Positions 24,940-35,400 of a stretch of 64,000 bases of DNA are shown here, in pieces; position 1 is the stretch's first letter, and each line of letters starts with the position of its first letter. Source of the stretch: Ustulina deusta (lineage: Eukaryota > Ascomycota > Sordariomycetes > Xylariales > Xylariaceae); assembly GCA_023159155.1 (NCBI GenBank), contig JAJNNX010000015.1, positions 124,001 to 188,000 of the forward strand, in the 5' to 3' direction. The notes under the pieces are model-generated. The model saw only the letters and a program-made list of their open reading frames with translations, had not been told where the DNA came from and did no database searches. The translations under genes and the position numbers were made by a program.

Positions 24940-26280
24940 CTAAGGCTTGACCCAGCCAGGAACAACTCTTTTCACGAATTTCATGAACTTCCAGAAGCCA
25001 ACTGCATGCTCAACATTTCCGTGGGGATCGGTCACACGTTCTGGGAAGGCTATGCCAGCACCAAATAATCCAGGAACATATTTCCTTTCATGCTCTGCCT
25101 TCGAGCCATCCTGCTTATAGAAACGCCCGTTTAAGTCATCGTATTCCACCTGGAGCGGCTTGGCGGAGCCCCCGTCTTTCCCGATGACTTCAAACCGAGG
25201 CAGTGGATTTCGGGCGTAGCCCACGGCCTGGACAACATGCGTGCATTCAGGAAATTCTCTTTTGTAGACCTCTTCTTCTCTACCAGCTGTCCAGACTTTC
25301 GTGATAACCTTGCTGACGGGACTGTTGGCAAATGTTTCATCACCTAGGTTTTGGCGTGCCCACTCTGCTGCCTGACCCTTTAGGCCGGTATTGTCACGTA
25401 ATATCCAACCATCCATGTACTCTGCATAGCGAAGTTTATTCCGTGTAAACCACTTAATACGGATATGAGGGTGTGATGAATTGGCAAGATTGACGAGGTT
25501 CATGAGTACCAGAATCGCCGAGTGAGAGGCACCAACAACAGCAACAGTGGTATCGGCAACAGGATCGAAGGTTTTGGCTAGTATCGATGGGGTGAGGGCT
25601 ACATCCAAGTCTACTGGCAACAGGCTTTGTTGTATCTTCTCAATGCCGGGCAACATCTTCGAAACTGGGCTACAGCCTGTACAAAGAGCTACCCTTGATG
25701 TAGTGATATGTTGGCCGTCATCAAAGGTGACTGTCCAAATATTTGCTCGCTCGTCTAGAGTAGCACTCGTCACGTTCCCGTGATATGATTGAACCTGGGG
25801 ATGAGCAACCAATCCCTGGGTGAGCATCAAGCACATATCAGCGGCGTAACTTAGACGGCACCCCTGGTCCTGGGGCAGCTCCTGCAAAGCCGTCAAGGCG
25901 TTCAGTCTGGGGCTCGCCTCGACGATGGCCGTGAAAGGGGAGACATCATGGGCAAACTGCACAAATAGGCCCACTTTGGTATTGCTGGGCACTTCCCGGT
26001 AACGAGAATTTACACGCCCACCCTGGAAGTGAGGGTCAACCCAGACCAACTTTCGCTGATCGGTTTGAAGTTCGGTGCCGCGCTCGAGCAGATTGCCAAG
26101 CACCGTGATGCCGCCGGGTCCAGCACCAACCACTACCGCACTGGCTGATGGCAGTGGAGCAGCCGAGGAAAATCGATATTTGCTGTTATTTCCATGGCGC
26201 ACCACTGCGCGAGAGGTTGCGGACAGGCCGCGGGTAGTAGAGGCCAGGCGTATCTTGAGTGGCTGTAAAGATGGTGGCAT
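24940..26280 (-). CDS. FAD/NAD(P)-binding oxidoreductase with mitochondrial-type presequence
   Basis: Single-exon gene of 446 residues. The first ~45 residues are rich in Arg/Ser/Ala and lack acids, like a mitochondrial targeting sequence. The FAD dinucleotide-binding motif is VVVGAGPGGITVLGNLL (about residues 48-64). A second Rossmann motif, VAVVGASHSAILVLMNL, lies near residue 235 and should bind NAD(P)H. The C-terminal LFGAGIAFPERVTDPHG resembles the ATG-like end of FAD-monooxygenase and thioredoxin-reductase-like folds. Substrate unknown; no CxxC redox pair is evident, so a disulfide reductase is unlikely. It is convergent with the glycosidase gene (243 bp apart) and divergent from the long acidic membrane protein. 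Confidence 0.8.
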   Translation of the reverse strand: MPPSLQPLKIRLASTTRGLSATSRAVVRHGNNSKYRFSSAAPLPSASAVVVGAGPGGITVLGNLLERGTELQTDQRKLVWVDPHFQGGRVNSRYREVPSNTKVGLFVQFAHDVSPFTAIVEASPRLNALTALQELPQDQGCRLSYAADMCLMLTQGLVAHPQVQSYHGNVTSATLDERANIWTVTFDDGQHITTSRVALCTGCSPVSKMLPGIEKIQQSLLPVDLDVALTPSILAKTFDPVADTTVAVVGASHSAILVLMNLVNLANSSHPHIRIKWFTRNKLRYAEYMDGWILRDNTGLKGQAAEWARQNLGDETFANSPVSKVITKVWTAGREEEVYKREFPECTHVVQAVGYARNPLPRFEVIGKDGGSAKPLQVEYDDLNGRFYKQDGSKAEHERKYVPGLFGAGIAFPERVTDPHGNVEHAVGFWKFMKFVKRVVPGWVKP

Positions 26281-27310
26281 CGTTGATCGATGTTGCGAGA
26301 ATCGGCGTCATATTGCAATCTTTGGCTCCGACGAGTAGGAAAACTAAGCCTGGTGGAGTACCTGGGCGAACTAGGGTTACCGAGTCACTTTAAATAAAAC
26401 AAGACCAGTGATTGGTCGGGAGAGATTAAAATACTTGCTGCATGGGGAGAGTTACAGGCCATGGGATGCTCCACAAGGCACGTCAGCGCTTGCTAAGGCT
26501 TGTTCTAGTGGAGATAGGCATTGGTGAAAGCCTAGAGGCCCTAGATAAATCTTCCAGGTTGCTAGAGGGCACTGTTACCACATCAAGCCGCAGGACAGGC
26601 CGTGCTCAACGGTGTGTAGTGGAATGCAACTTTGCAAGCGTTTTTATACTCCGGTACCTAGATGTACGTAGGTATTTCCATGGTAAATGCCATGCGTGTA
26701 TGTACATACATAGTACTAGTAGGAATTAGAACTGTATCCTGTCCCAATCAGAACCGTGCTTTATGAAGAAAGGACGTCAGGTACAAGATAGCGTGGTTCG
26801 GGGAAACAGCGGCTTGCATACGAATTGTTGATGTAAACCAAATTATAGCCGCCGAAATCAATTCGTCTACCTAACCGAGTCCTGCCATATTCCGGTACTA
26901 GAGAAGGGTGAGTGGCACTCCGTTGTATATAAGTACGTACAGTTATGGGATTGGCGAACGTAGCAGGCGCTAGCGCCAGATGTTGACGGGGCAACGAATA
27001 TCAATATTAGCCGGGACCAGCCCACATTAAACCGACCCAACCAAGCGCATCCAGCCAACCAGAAGTGCAGATGCAACATTGAATTGACAACTCAGCGATA
27101 GCATCACAACAAACTGTTCCAGACCACCTAGTCTATCTGCGTGGGCTTATTGGATAATAGGCGCACTGTATCCCTCTGCCTACAGCCTGTTGTGCTACGA
27201 GGAATACTGACAAGGTCAAGGGTTCATTGCTTTTTTCCCCCTTTCAATCCCTCGTTCGAAGCCGCATCACGATTGAGATTCACGTCGACCCATCCTGCCG
27301 CAACACCCCA
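26281..27310. other. Divergent intergenic region, about 1 kb
   Basis: Shared upstream region of the minus-strand oxidoreductase and the plus-strand acidic membrane protein. No coding frame is convincing. TAGGTA/ACCTA and TACGTA words occur around 26655-26720. Confidence 0.55.
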
Positions 27311-30304
27311 ATGGACGAAGAAAGACTATCACCCGCCAGCGACGTTGACTACACCAGCGACGCTCCACGACACGCGAACGCCCATCTCTCGTCCGACGAT
27401 GGAGAAGTCGACTCTCCGAAATCCACCAAATTCGAAAATCAGAGGTCTTCTACAGCTAAGATGACCAAGGGTACTAAACAAGAACGGGGGCTGCATCCGA
27501 CTGTTGAATCAGACGATGACGATGATGCGAAAAGAACAAGAGCATACTCCAGAGCCTCGTCCCACAGGGCTTCCAAGAGAAGAGACGAGCCGACCGACGA
27601 CGAAGAAGCTGACGAGCATTCCATGCTCAGCGAGAGGACAGATCTTTCTTTTCAACCCGACGATGGAGAACAATCGTATGTTGACCATTCTGATTTGGAT
27701 GCCAAGGGCGCGTCGCATGTGTCTGATCCCACTCCGAGAGTGGGGGACGATGATGAGAGCAGCTCCCAACACGGAGGCACGGATGAGGATGTCTTCACTG
27801 ACCAGAGTCCACGTAGCTCTATGGGCTCATACGACGCCGGATCCGAGTCTGGCAAAGGAGTCGACATCGACAATATGACAACCATCACCCGCTCGCCGCG
27901 CATCTCAGACATCTCACAATACGACAAGGAAGACTTTATTCCCACCGCACGAGGAACGCCGCGGCCGCCTTTCAGAACGCCTTCTGATGTGAAGGCTATG
28001 CAGATGTCGTCGCCCGCGGGGTCCGTCTTAGGCTCCCCGCGGTCTTCCAAAAAGCACTTTCCGACCGTTTCAAGGCTAGGGACGCCTTCAGCCTCGGCAC
28101 AGTACTCTCCTAAGAGGAAGTCTACGCCACCACGATTCAAGTCCCGCCATGAAGCGCCCCTTGTGCTCCTCCATGTGACGCTACTGCCGCTACGATGGGT
28201 GTGGGGAGACTTGGTTAACAACGTAGACCCCGCAGAGATGAGCGAGCAGGCAAAGACACTGCGAAATTCATGGCGTATACTGCAGGATCGCGTCGGCGAT
28301 ACAGTTATTGAACGGGGTGTTCTGTTGGGCCACCCTCAGAATGACTATGAGGTTCTCGAGGAGCGTCTATTAGAAGCCTTGGATCTCCCTGTTCGTCGAC
28401 GCGCAAGGATCCTAGAATGCGGTCACTACCTTGGCCCCTCAAACGAAGCGGCGCTTGCGGAGGAAGAGGAGAGCGAAGACGATTATACTAAGCACCAATC
28501 ACAGTTGCCTTTCAAGCGTCACTGGTGCGCTACATGCAAAAGTGAAATCCGCTACGACTCTCTGGGTGGAGAGAAAGTATTTCGCGTCAAAGTATATGCC
28601 AGCAACGGCCTTATGCGCGCCGGTGCTTGGGAAGCCTGTTGGAAGGAGATGGAGCGTGTGGATGTGGAGCTTGAGCCGGTAGTCGAGTCTGTGGTCCAAG
28701 ACGAAATAGTGCGCCTTGCTGCTGTGCAGCAGGAGCGTGAGATCGCGCAACAAGAGGAGGCCGACATCGCCAAAGAAGTAGAGTTGCAATATGAAGAACA
28801 GCGTCGAAATGAGGAACGGCAGCAGCAGCAGCAAGCACGGGCTCAAAGGCGCTCGTCCCCATCACTAGAGCCAGAGGTGGTCCCTGAAAAGGTTCACGAA
28901 CCTGGTCGTGAATCGAGGTCTTCTCGCCGGCGCCGACGAGACGAGGAGAGGCTCCGTGAGATATATGGGAAAAGCTCACCGCCCCCGGAGTCTCGCGCTC
29001 GAGAACCTTCGCAGCATCCTGATCCATACGCCCACTCGCCAGCACCACGATCTCCGCCGGAGGAGGCAAACGAGCAGAGAGAAAACCACCGCGGCGGGTA
29101 TCAGTCGGCATCTTTGCCTGAGCTTCTCTGGCAAACAGTCAGGGTTCTGATACAGGACCGCAAGAACATCATCATCGTCACACTTAGCTTGTTCGTCTTG
29201 TTACTCTCGTTACGACGCACGCCTCCCGACCCACCTTACGAGCCTATTGTTCATAGGTTGAAAAATACGCCGGAGATGGAACGGCTGCCTGTTGTTAACG
29301 CCCCTCCTGCGGTCCAGGAGTATCAAAGTCCAATTGAAGACCTTGTTATGGAGTCGATCGCGGCTACACCAAGCTTTGAGGCGGTTTATAACGAGTCTTC
29401 TCAGTCAAGCTCTATTTACGACGAGTCATCGTCTAGCCACGAGACCTCGTACAGCCAATCTTCCCAGCCAAGTTCATCAAGTGCTGACTACCAGGAGGCT
29501 GATAGCATCCAGCAGCCTTCAGTGAGCAGCGCCGCATCGGAACCTGTGTCGCAGCCGCCGCAAGAGACTTCCACTGCACCCACCAGTGTTTCGACGATAT
29601 ACGATCCCTGCGAGAGCCCTGTCGATCCTTCTCCATCTACAATTACTCAAGCCAGCTCAGCAGCATGCGACACCCCGGCAGAGCAGGAGGCTATACAAAT
29701 GCCCACGCAAGAGACTGTTGAAGAGACTGTTGAAGAGATTGAGACAATCACAGAGAAGAAGGTTGTGAGAGTTGTTCATACAGTGACCGAGACACAGATC
29801 CATACAGAGACGCAGACACAGACCGAGACAGAGGCGGAAGCTGAGACTGCCACTATTGTTGAGACAGCGACTACTGTTGAGCCGACTACTGTTGAGATAG
29901 CATGCACTGTTGAGGCAGCCTCTACTGTTGAGCCGTCTACTGTTGAGCCGTCTACTGTTGAGCCGTCTACTGTTGAGCCGACTACTGTTGAGATAGCGTG
30001 CACTGTTGAGCCAGCCTCTACTGTTGAGCCGACTATTGCTGAGGCAACCACTGTTGAGGCAACCATACTTGAGGCTACTGAGGCCCCACAAGCTGAGATC
30101 TCATCGATTCTTGAAGATACAACACCAGAGCTACAAGATGATACAGTTCTTTCGGAGGACACAATGCCGGGCAACGAAGCCACCGAAAACAATTTCGTGT
30201 CGGAGCCAATGCCTGAGACAGTGGTCGAGCCTGTCGTTAAGTGTGTCACCGAGTCTGTCGCCCCGGCCGCAGTGGAGTCGGAGGGGGTTTCTATCGAAGT
30301 TTAA
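27311..30304 (+). CDS. Large acidic single-pass membrane protein (fungal 'pathway-specific nitrogen regulator' annotation group)
   Basis: The first in-frame ATG is at 27311 (the frame opens earlier on TTG), giving 997 residues in one exon. Residues 1-275 are a disordered, Asp/Glu/Ser-rich tail with SPxxS and TPRPPF-like motifs. A conserved core follows at about 280-450: PLVLLHVTLLPLRW, LQDRVGDTVIERGVLLGHPQ, LEERLLEALDLP and RARILECGHYLGPS, with a CATC pair. A Gln/Glu/Arg coiled coil covers about 460-560. One transmembrane helix (NIIIVTLSLFVLLLSLR) is near residue 620. The C-terminal 350 residues are Ser/Thr/Glu-rich and contain tandem TVEP repeats. I recall similar fungal proteins labelled 'pathway-specific nitrogen regulator', but no DNA-binding domain is visible, so that label should not be taken as function. 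Confidence 0.75.
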   Translation: MDEERLSPASDVDYTSDAPRHANAHLSSDDGEVDSPKSTKFENQRSSTAKMTKGTKQERGLHPTVESDDDDDAKRTRAYSRASSHRASKRRDEPTDDEEADEHSMLSERTDLSFQPDDGEQSYVDHSDLDAKGASHVSDPTPRVGDDDESSSQHGGTDEDVFTDQSPRSSMGSYDAGSESGKGVDIDNMTTITRSPRISDISQYDKEDFIPTARGTPRPPFRTPSDVKAMQMSSPAGSVLGSPRSSKKHFPTVSRLGTPSASAQYSPKRKSTPPRFKSRHEAPLVLLHVTLLPLRWVWGDLVNNVDPAEMSEQAKTLRNSWRILQDRVGDTVIERGVLLGHPQNDYEVLEERLLEALDLPVRRRARILECGHYLGPSNEAALAEEEESEDDYTKHQSQLPFKRHWCATCKSEIRYDSLGGEKVFRVKVYASNGLMRAGAWEACWKEMERVDVELEPVVESVVQDEIVRLAAVQQEREIAQQEEADIAKEVELQYEEQRRNEERQQQQQARAQRRSSPSLEPEVVPEKVHEPGRESRSSRRRRRDEERLREIYGKSSPPPESRAREPSQHPDPYAHSPAPRSPPEEANEQRENHRGGYQSASLPELLWQTVRVLIQDRKNIIIVTLSLFVLLLSLRRTPPDPPYEPIVHRLKNTPEMERLPVVNAPPAVQEYQSPIEDLVMESIAATPSFEAVYNESSQSSSIYDESSSSHETSYSQSSQPSSSSADYQEADSIQQPSVSSAASEPVSQPPQETSTAPTSVSTIYDPCESPVDPSPSTITQASSAACDTPAEQEAIQMPTQETVEETVEEIETITEKKVVRVVHTVTETQIHTETQTQTETEAEAETATIVETATTVEPTTVEIACTVEAASTVEPSTVEPSTVEPSTVEPTTVEIACTVEPASTVEPTIAEATTVEATILEATEAPQAEISSILEDTTPELQDDTVLSEDTMPGNEATENNFVSEPMPETVVEPVVKCVTESVAPAAVESEGVSIEV
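29865..30080 (+). repeat. In-frame 15-bp tandem repeat (TVEPS units) inside the acidic membrane protein
   Basis: Units close to ACTGTTGAGCCGTCT run in tandem, with perfect copies around 29930-29975. A larger unit (encoding VEPTTVEIACTVE) occurs twice, 96 bp apart, at about 29879 and 29975, differing by a few substitutions. All copies keep the reading frame. This is a coding minisatellite formed by recent duplication. Confidence 0.85.
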
Positions 30305-30816
30305 AATATTATATGAAAGCCTTTTCTATTTGAAGGCGAATATGTTTAATGAGTAGGCAACGGTGGTTTTCTCTTTGAGATATGCGGGTTTCACGATCTT
30401 GAATTTTGTCATATTGCACGTCGAATTGAATGATGATAAGAACGAGTTAGTAAGGAGGGCATGCGGGCGAGTTGGCCCTCCCGTCTCATGTGATGTTCAA
30501 TAGAACGACGATACCAATATAGCACATCTTTTTTTGAACATGAGTCAAATTTGGTCTACCACTCGCGTCCTTGATGAAATGGTTAATAATGCCGAATCAA
30601 ACTAGGTTCAAACACGTGCAATGCACTTCTCGGTCCTTCCCATATACATAATAGCACTTGATTCCTTTGATCGCGATCATCCACTGTCTAATTACTTGTG
30701 GTTACTCGGGAACGTTGTCGTGCAAGGTGTCAAGTGTCAGTCTATCTAGTATGGGTTTGTGGGGTGAAGTTGTCAGCAGAGGAAAAGTACGCCTCTACAT
30801 GCTCATCTCACAACCT
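30305..30816. other. Convergent intergenic region
   Basis: About 0.5 kb between two convergent genes, holding both 3' untranslated regions. No gene or strong structure seen. Confidence 0.6.
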
Positions 30817-31437
30817 CTAATGCTGAGCTGCCATTTTTTCCCATCTCGCCAGCACGAATTGGACTCGCTCGTCCGTATTCCTCATTCGAATCGGCAATAT
30901 ATGGTGTTTTATGCCAACATCAGTGAGCGCTAGGCAGAATTCCGTGTCTAGTTGTGACCATTCTGTGCTATCAAGCGGTATCAGTCGAACACCGTCATCT
31001 GTCAACCAGTCGACGCCAGCTTGGCAGATGATGACGAGAGACCTCGCCATGCGGTCCCTCATTTCTACCCATTGTGCCGAAGAAGCCAGCATATCGGCTG
31101 CCTCTTTGTTGGCGTATTTTCGGGCGTAGATAATGGGATCGACGGCGGACCGGTCCGAGATGAACCAAGAATGGGTTTCTAACTGGGCTTTCTCAGCCTC
31201 GGATTGGGCTTCGATTATGAGTCTTTGAAGTTCTAGTGCGCGATCTGGCGAGCTCCGGATGTCATCTCTTGTAAAGCCGTGGTTTGTGAGGACGGACCTG
31301 GCAACTTCCTTGATGACACCGGGTGGTTCCGCCGACGCAATTGGGTGATGCTCAAGGTACTGGGATATCGCGTTGACAAGAGTTGTCTTGCCGGTGCACT
31401 GGCTGCCGATTATGTAGATGTTGGGAAGTGCTGCCAT
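30817..31437 (-). CDS. P-loop NTPase/kinase, NadR-like AAA domain
   Basis: Single-exon protein of 206 residues. The frame opens upstream on GTG, but the first ATG (31437) sits immediately before the domain: NIYIIGSQCTGKTTLVNAI, with the Walker A GSQCTGKTT near residue 15. WFISDRSAVDPIIYAR (about 95-110) is a DRS-type acidic motif, like the DRxxxD region of nucleoside and NadR-type kinases. RMRNTDERVQFVLARW is a C-terminal lid-like helix. The length suits a compact phosphotransferase acting on a nucleotide or nicotinamide riboside-like substrate, but the substrate is not determined. Its promoter region is shared, divergently, with the RdRP-helicase gene. Confidence 0.7.
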   Translation of the reverse strand: MAALPNIYIIGSQCTGKTTLVNAISQYLEHHPIASAEPPGVIKEVARSVLTNHGFTRDDIRSSPDRALELQRLIIEAQSEAEKAQLETHSWFISDRSAVDPIIYARKYANKEAADMLASSAQWVEMRDRMARSLVIICQAGVDWLTDDGVRLIPLDSTEWSQLDTEFCLALTDVGIKHHILPIRMRNTDERVQFVLARWEKMAAQH

Positions 31438-32421
31438 TCTGTGCTGTGGCTGTCTTGGTAGGTAGAGCGTGTGAAACCACAGATGCTTCACAGACGGGAG
31501 CACGGTGTAGTACGCCGTTGAATAGAGGCACCTCTCTTGATGGCGATGATTAGGAAGCTACCACTATGGAAGTGACTTGTCAGACAAATGCCCCGCATCA
31601 AGGTACTTATTAAGACATATACCTACCTACTGTAGTCACGTAGCACTACATCTAAGATGTAGGCACCTAAGGCACATCACGATAACGCATCAAATAAAAA
31701 ACAGCTTGCAAACTCTGGATGTATTCTACTTCTGCTGCTGGCTGTGGCCTGCCTAATAACGCCAATGGCATCGGGGTACTACTTTAGAAGTTGCTAATAA
31801 TTGCGGATATGTGCCTATAGCTCGTCCTAATATTGCCATTCGGAGTACTAGCTGTATCTACCTTGATGACGACTACTAAAGTGATCTCCGAAGGGATTTA
31901 GCTCAGTAGATGATGGCACGAATCGGCCCAAGTGGAGGGCTCTGATCTCAGATGTTGATGTCTCTTGCCATAGAACTTGAAGCTTATGTATAATGTCTTA
32001 AATAAATACCCGCACATGAATTTCGTACAAAATCGCGCGGTGGTAGGTACTACATAGATACCTATCTAATAGACGGTAGATACACTGATTTTCCTTAGTA
32101 GTAGTTTAGTACTTGGGCATACGTACAATGCCGGAAGTGGCACTTCGTCTGTAATGTACTTCCTACGTGTTCATTCTTGGGGGTGGTACGTACCTAGGTT
32201 AGGTACTTAGGCATATCTGCAAGGAGGTGAGGGGCAGGGGAAATGACCAATCGCAGTCATCTTGCATTTGTTCACGTCACGACTACTCCTGCCCCTTCTC
32301 TTTCTCGTGTTGGTTCTCTTGCATGTCAAGCAAGTAAACTGTCCTTCGCGGTTCAAGTTGTCTTTGCTTGCGTGCGCGTTACCTCAACCAAAGCCTCGTA
32401 CGTGCCTAGGATTACACAGCC
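31438..32421. other. Divergent intergenic region rich in TACCTA/TAGGTA words
   Basis: About 1 kb between the P-loop kinase-like gene (minus) and the RdRP-helicase gene (plus). Dense TACCTA, GGTAGGTA and TAGGTAC words occur at 31615-31675 and 32035-32215. No convincing coding exon is seen, although a missing 5' exon of the RdRP gene could lie here: an acceptor-like TTACACAG stands just before its ATG. Confidence 0.55.
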
Positions 32422-35400
32422 ATGGAGAAGGTGAAGCTCGGTTCTTACGAGCAGAAGCTGCAGGACATATCACTTTCCGATTCCCACTGGAAGTACGAGG
32501 GTCCAGCGTTACGCGGGCTGCCGGGGCCTCACGTCCTGGACGAGGACGGTTATGTCAAATCTATCAGCCTCGTCTCAAGCAGCACGGATTCACATATTGT
32601 GATCAGGCTTCAAAAATTCAACCCCAATAGAGCCACGGATGGGTTGAGGCCCAGCAACTTACTAGCCGGTAAGCAATTGTCAGGGCTATTTTCTACTTAT
32701 TTTGGGGCGTTTTGGAGTACCAAGGCTCCCCGGGCCAAAATCACGTCCTAGAACCTTCCCGCCATTCTGCAAAACTCACAGATCACGCTCGAAGTTGCGA
32801 TAACTGACTCTAAGTGTTGAAGTATCCTGCTCCGCGTTTCGTCCGCGTTATAATGTAGCCGATGAGGCTGGCGAATACAAGCCATGGGCGAGGAAGGAAT
32901 CAATCGGTTATGTGACTCGGCTTTTACGCACCGGGATTAAACTGCAAGGGGTTCATTATCACTTCTACGGCTACAGCAACAGCCAGCTCAAGTCCCGGAC
33001 CTGCCTCCTCTTAGCGGCCTCAAAGGAGGCAATATCAAGACGAATTGAGTCATTTGGCGACTTTAGTAAAATGAAGACCGTAGCCAAGAAGGCGAAGCGC
33101 ATTGGTCTACTCTTCTCTGCAGCCCAGGCAGCTACTGCAGTAGACCCTAGCCGCTGTGAAGACATTCCCGATGTCGAGAACGATAACTATGTCTTCACTG
33201 ACGGGTGTGGGCTAATATCTCCCGGATTCGCCCAGGAGCTCTCCCGCCGATTGCGCCTGACTTTTCGTGACAGGAGATATAGTCCGTCAGTGTTCCAGAT
33301 CAGATATAGGGGATATAAGGGCGTGGTGACCATAGATCCTACCATGAGGATTCCGCGCACCCTACTCAAGTTCCGGAAGTCTATGAAGAAGTTCTCTGGC
33401 GGCGAAGACATGTCCTTCTGCGTAGTCAATTACTCAAAGGTTAGTCTAGTCTGTTAATGAAAACATGCTACAATGCCAATGATCGTCTAGCTAATCGGAT
33501 CCCTAGCCGTACCTCTACGGCTATCTCAACGATGAAGTCGTTATCCTCCTACATTCTCTAGGAATATCGACAGAAGTCTTGCTGAGGAAACAAACTGAGC
33601 ATTTCCAGTTTCTTGACGAGGCTTCCAAAGACCCGCGAGTGGCGTTTAGATTTCTTTGTTATATGAACAAATTCGAACTTGCAGAAAGAGTACTAATGGA
33701 ATGTCTCGAAACTGTTAGACCGGAAGTTCTCAAATTAATCAAAGCAGAGAAGGGTAAAATGCTAAATAAGCGAGACGCTCAGAAATGCCGCATACTCGTA
33801 CCAAAGTCTCGGCTGCTATATGGTGTATGCGATGCCTGGAGGGTATTGAAGGAGGGGGAGTGTCACGTCAAAATCACAACTGATGAGAACGGTCTACCTC
33901 AGACTCTTAAAAGTGCCCACGTCCTAGTCACACGTAATCCGTGCCTCCATCCAGGAGATCTACAGAAGTTCAAGCTCGTTTATCATCCTCAGTTGTCACA
34001 CCTGGTGGACTGCATCGTGTTCCCAGTATGCGGAAGGAGACCCTCGGCTGACATGATGTCTGGGGGAGATCTCGATGGGGATACTTGTGGGTTTAATGTT
34101 TTCTTGTGAGAAATTATTATTACTAATCCGCTACCCGTTGCTAGTCTTCGTCTGCTGGGATGAGGATCTCATGCCATCAAAGATATCAGATCCTGCACAA
34201 TATCCAGCAACGCGAGAACCACTCAGCTTTAGGCCTATATCGGACGACGACCGCTTGCAGGTTAGTTGTTGAGTCTATACTATGTTTAATCGTTAATCAA
34301 GGGGTGGTATTCGTCGCGATATCACGGATTTAATGTATAACATTCTCCGGAAAAGACTTGGCTAATTTTAAAACTTTAGTTCTTTTCTCAATACTCCAGT
34401 GTCTCTTTGGGACGTGTAAAGAACCTCTACCTAGACTGGGTAAAGGTTAAAGGGCCGATGGCACCAGAATGCCAGGAGCTCAACCGTTTGTTCTCGCAAT
34501 GTGTTGATGGAAATCGTATTAAAGTTCCTGCAAGATTAGAGAATGCGCCAAAGCCACCTCTTGACAGTGCCCCATTCATACTTGACCTACTGCATGAATT
34601 AGCAACGAAGTCGATTGATTCGACGAAGGCCGATGCAAGAAATTGGGATGGTTACGACTACGACGCTGTAGAGCTACTACTGAACCGCGATGGAATTGCT
34701 GCTTCCGAATTCGAGCTCGTCCAGTTGGCGTTCAAATGGTGCAGACGTAACAGCACGCCTCTATGTGATCTTCTGCAATTTTTTGATTTGAATAGCCTCA
34801 CAGCTGAACAAAAGGCTTGGACGGTTAGTCAACTGCCGGCCTTACCTGGAGTGCCAAACATCGTCATGAATGCACTTTGCTCATCGGATCTAGTGAGCAA
34901 CAAAGAGCTCAGCGAATTATCTCTAGACCATCCTAGGACTCGATGGAAGCGAATATATTCGTCGCGTGAAAGAATGGGCACGTTCCTCGAAGAAGCTGCG
35001 AGATCACTAGAGTTGTTTCATAGGAAGCTGATTATTCTTCGCGTCGATGAGAGACTTACAATAGCCCTATATGTTCCAAAAAAGATCGAAAGGTCACAGG
35101 ATTACCTTGTGGATGACCATGTGCGACTATTTGCCTTTCCACACTCACAAGGGCCACAGCTACAGAGCCGGTTGTGTTGTCCGACGAAAGTGAATTATCG
35201 ATTATACTGTGATGATGGTTCTTTTCAGTTGTTTGAAGGACAGAGGGGCAATACGTGGGTTCACATTAGGCGCGGGGGGTCGGATGACAGCCCGTATCGC
35301 AATACAATGAATATAGGAGACAGACGTCGCCACCGACAAGAGACGCTTGATAGTGGACTTAACTTCGACTTCATAATCAGCGTTGCTCTTGATAAGTTCA

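Noticed and set aside
28611..30249. Minus-strand frames of 166, 144 and 157 codons
   Set aside because: Antisense of the acidic membrane protein and its TVEP repeats; composition simply mirrors the repeat.
34087..34379. Apparent stops just after the RdRP catalytic loop
   Set aside because: They fall inside introns 34087-34144 and 34261-34379; splicing gives GDLDGDTFFVCWDEDL and then LGRVKNLYLDW, so the polymerase is intact.
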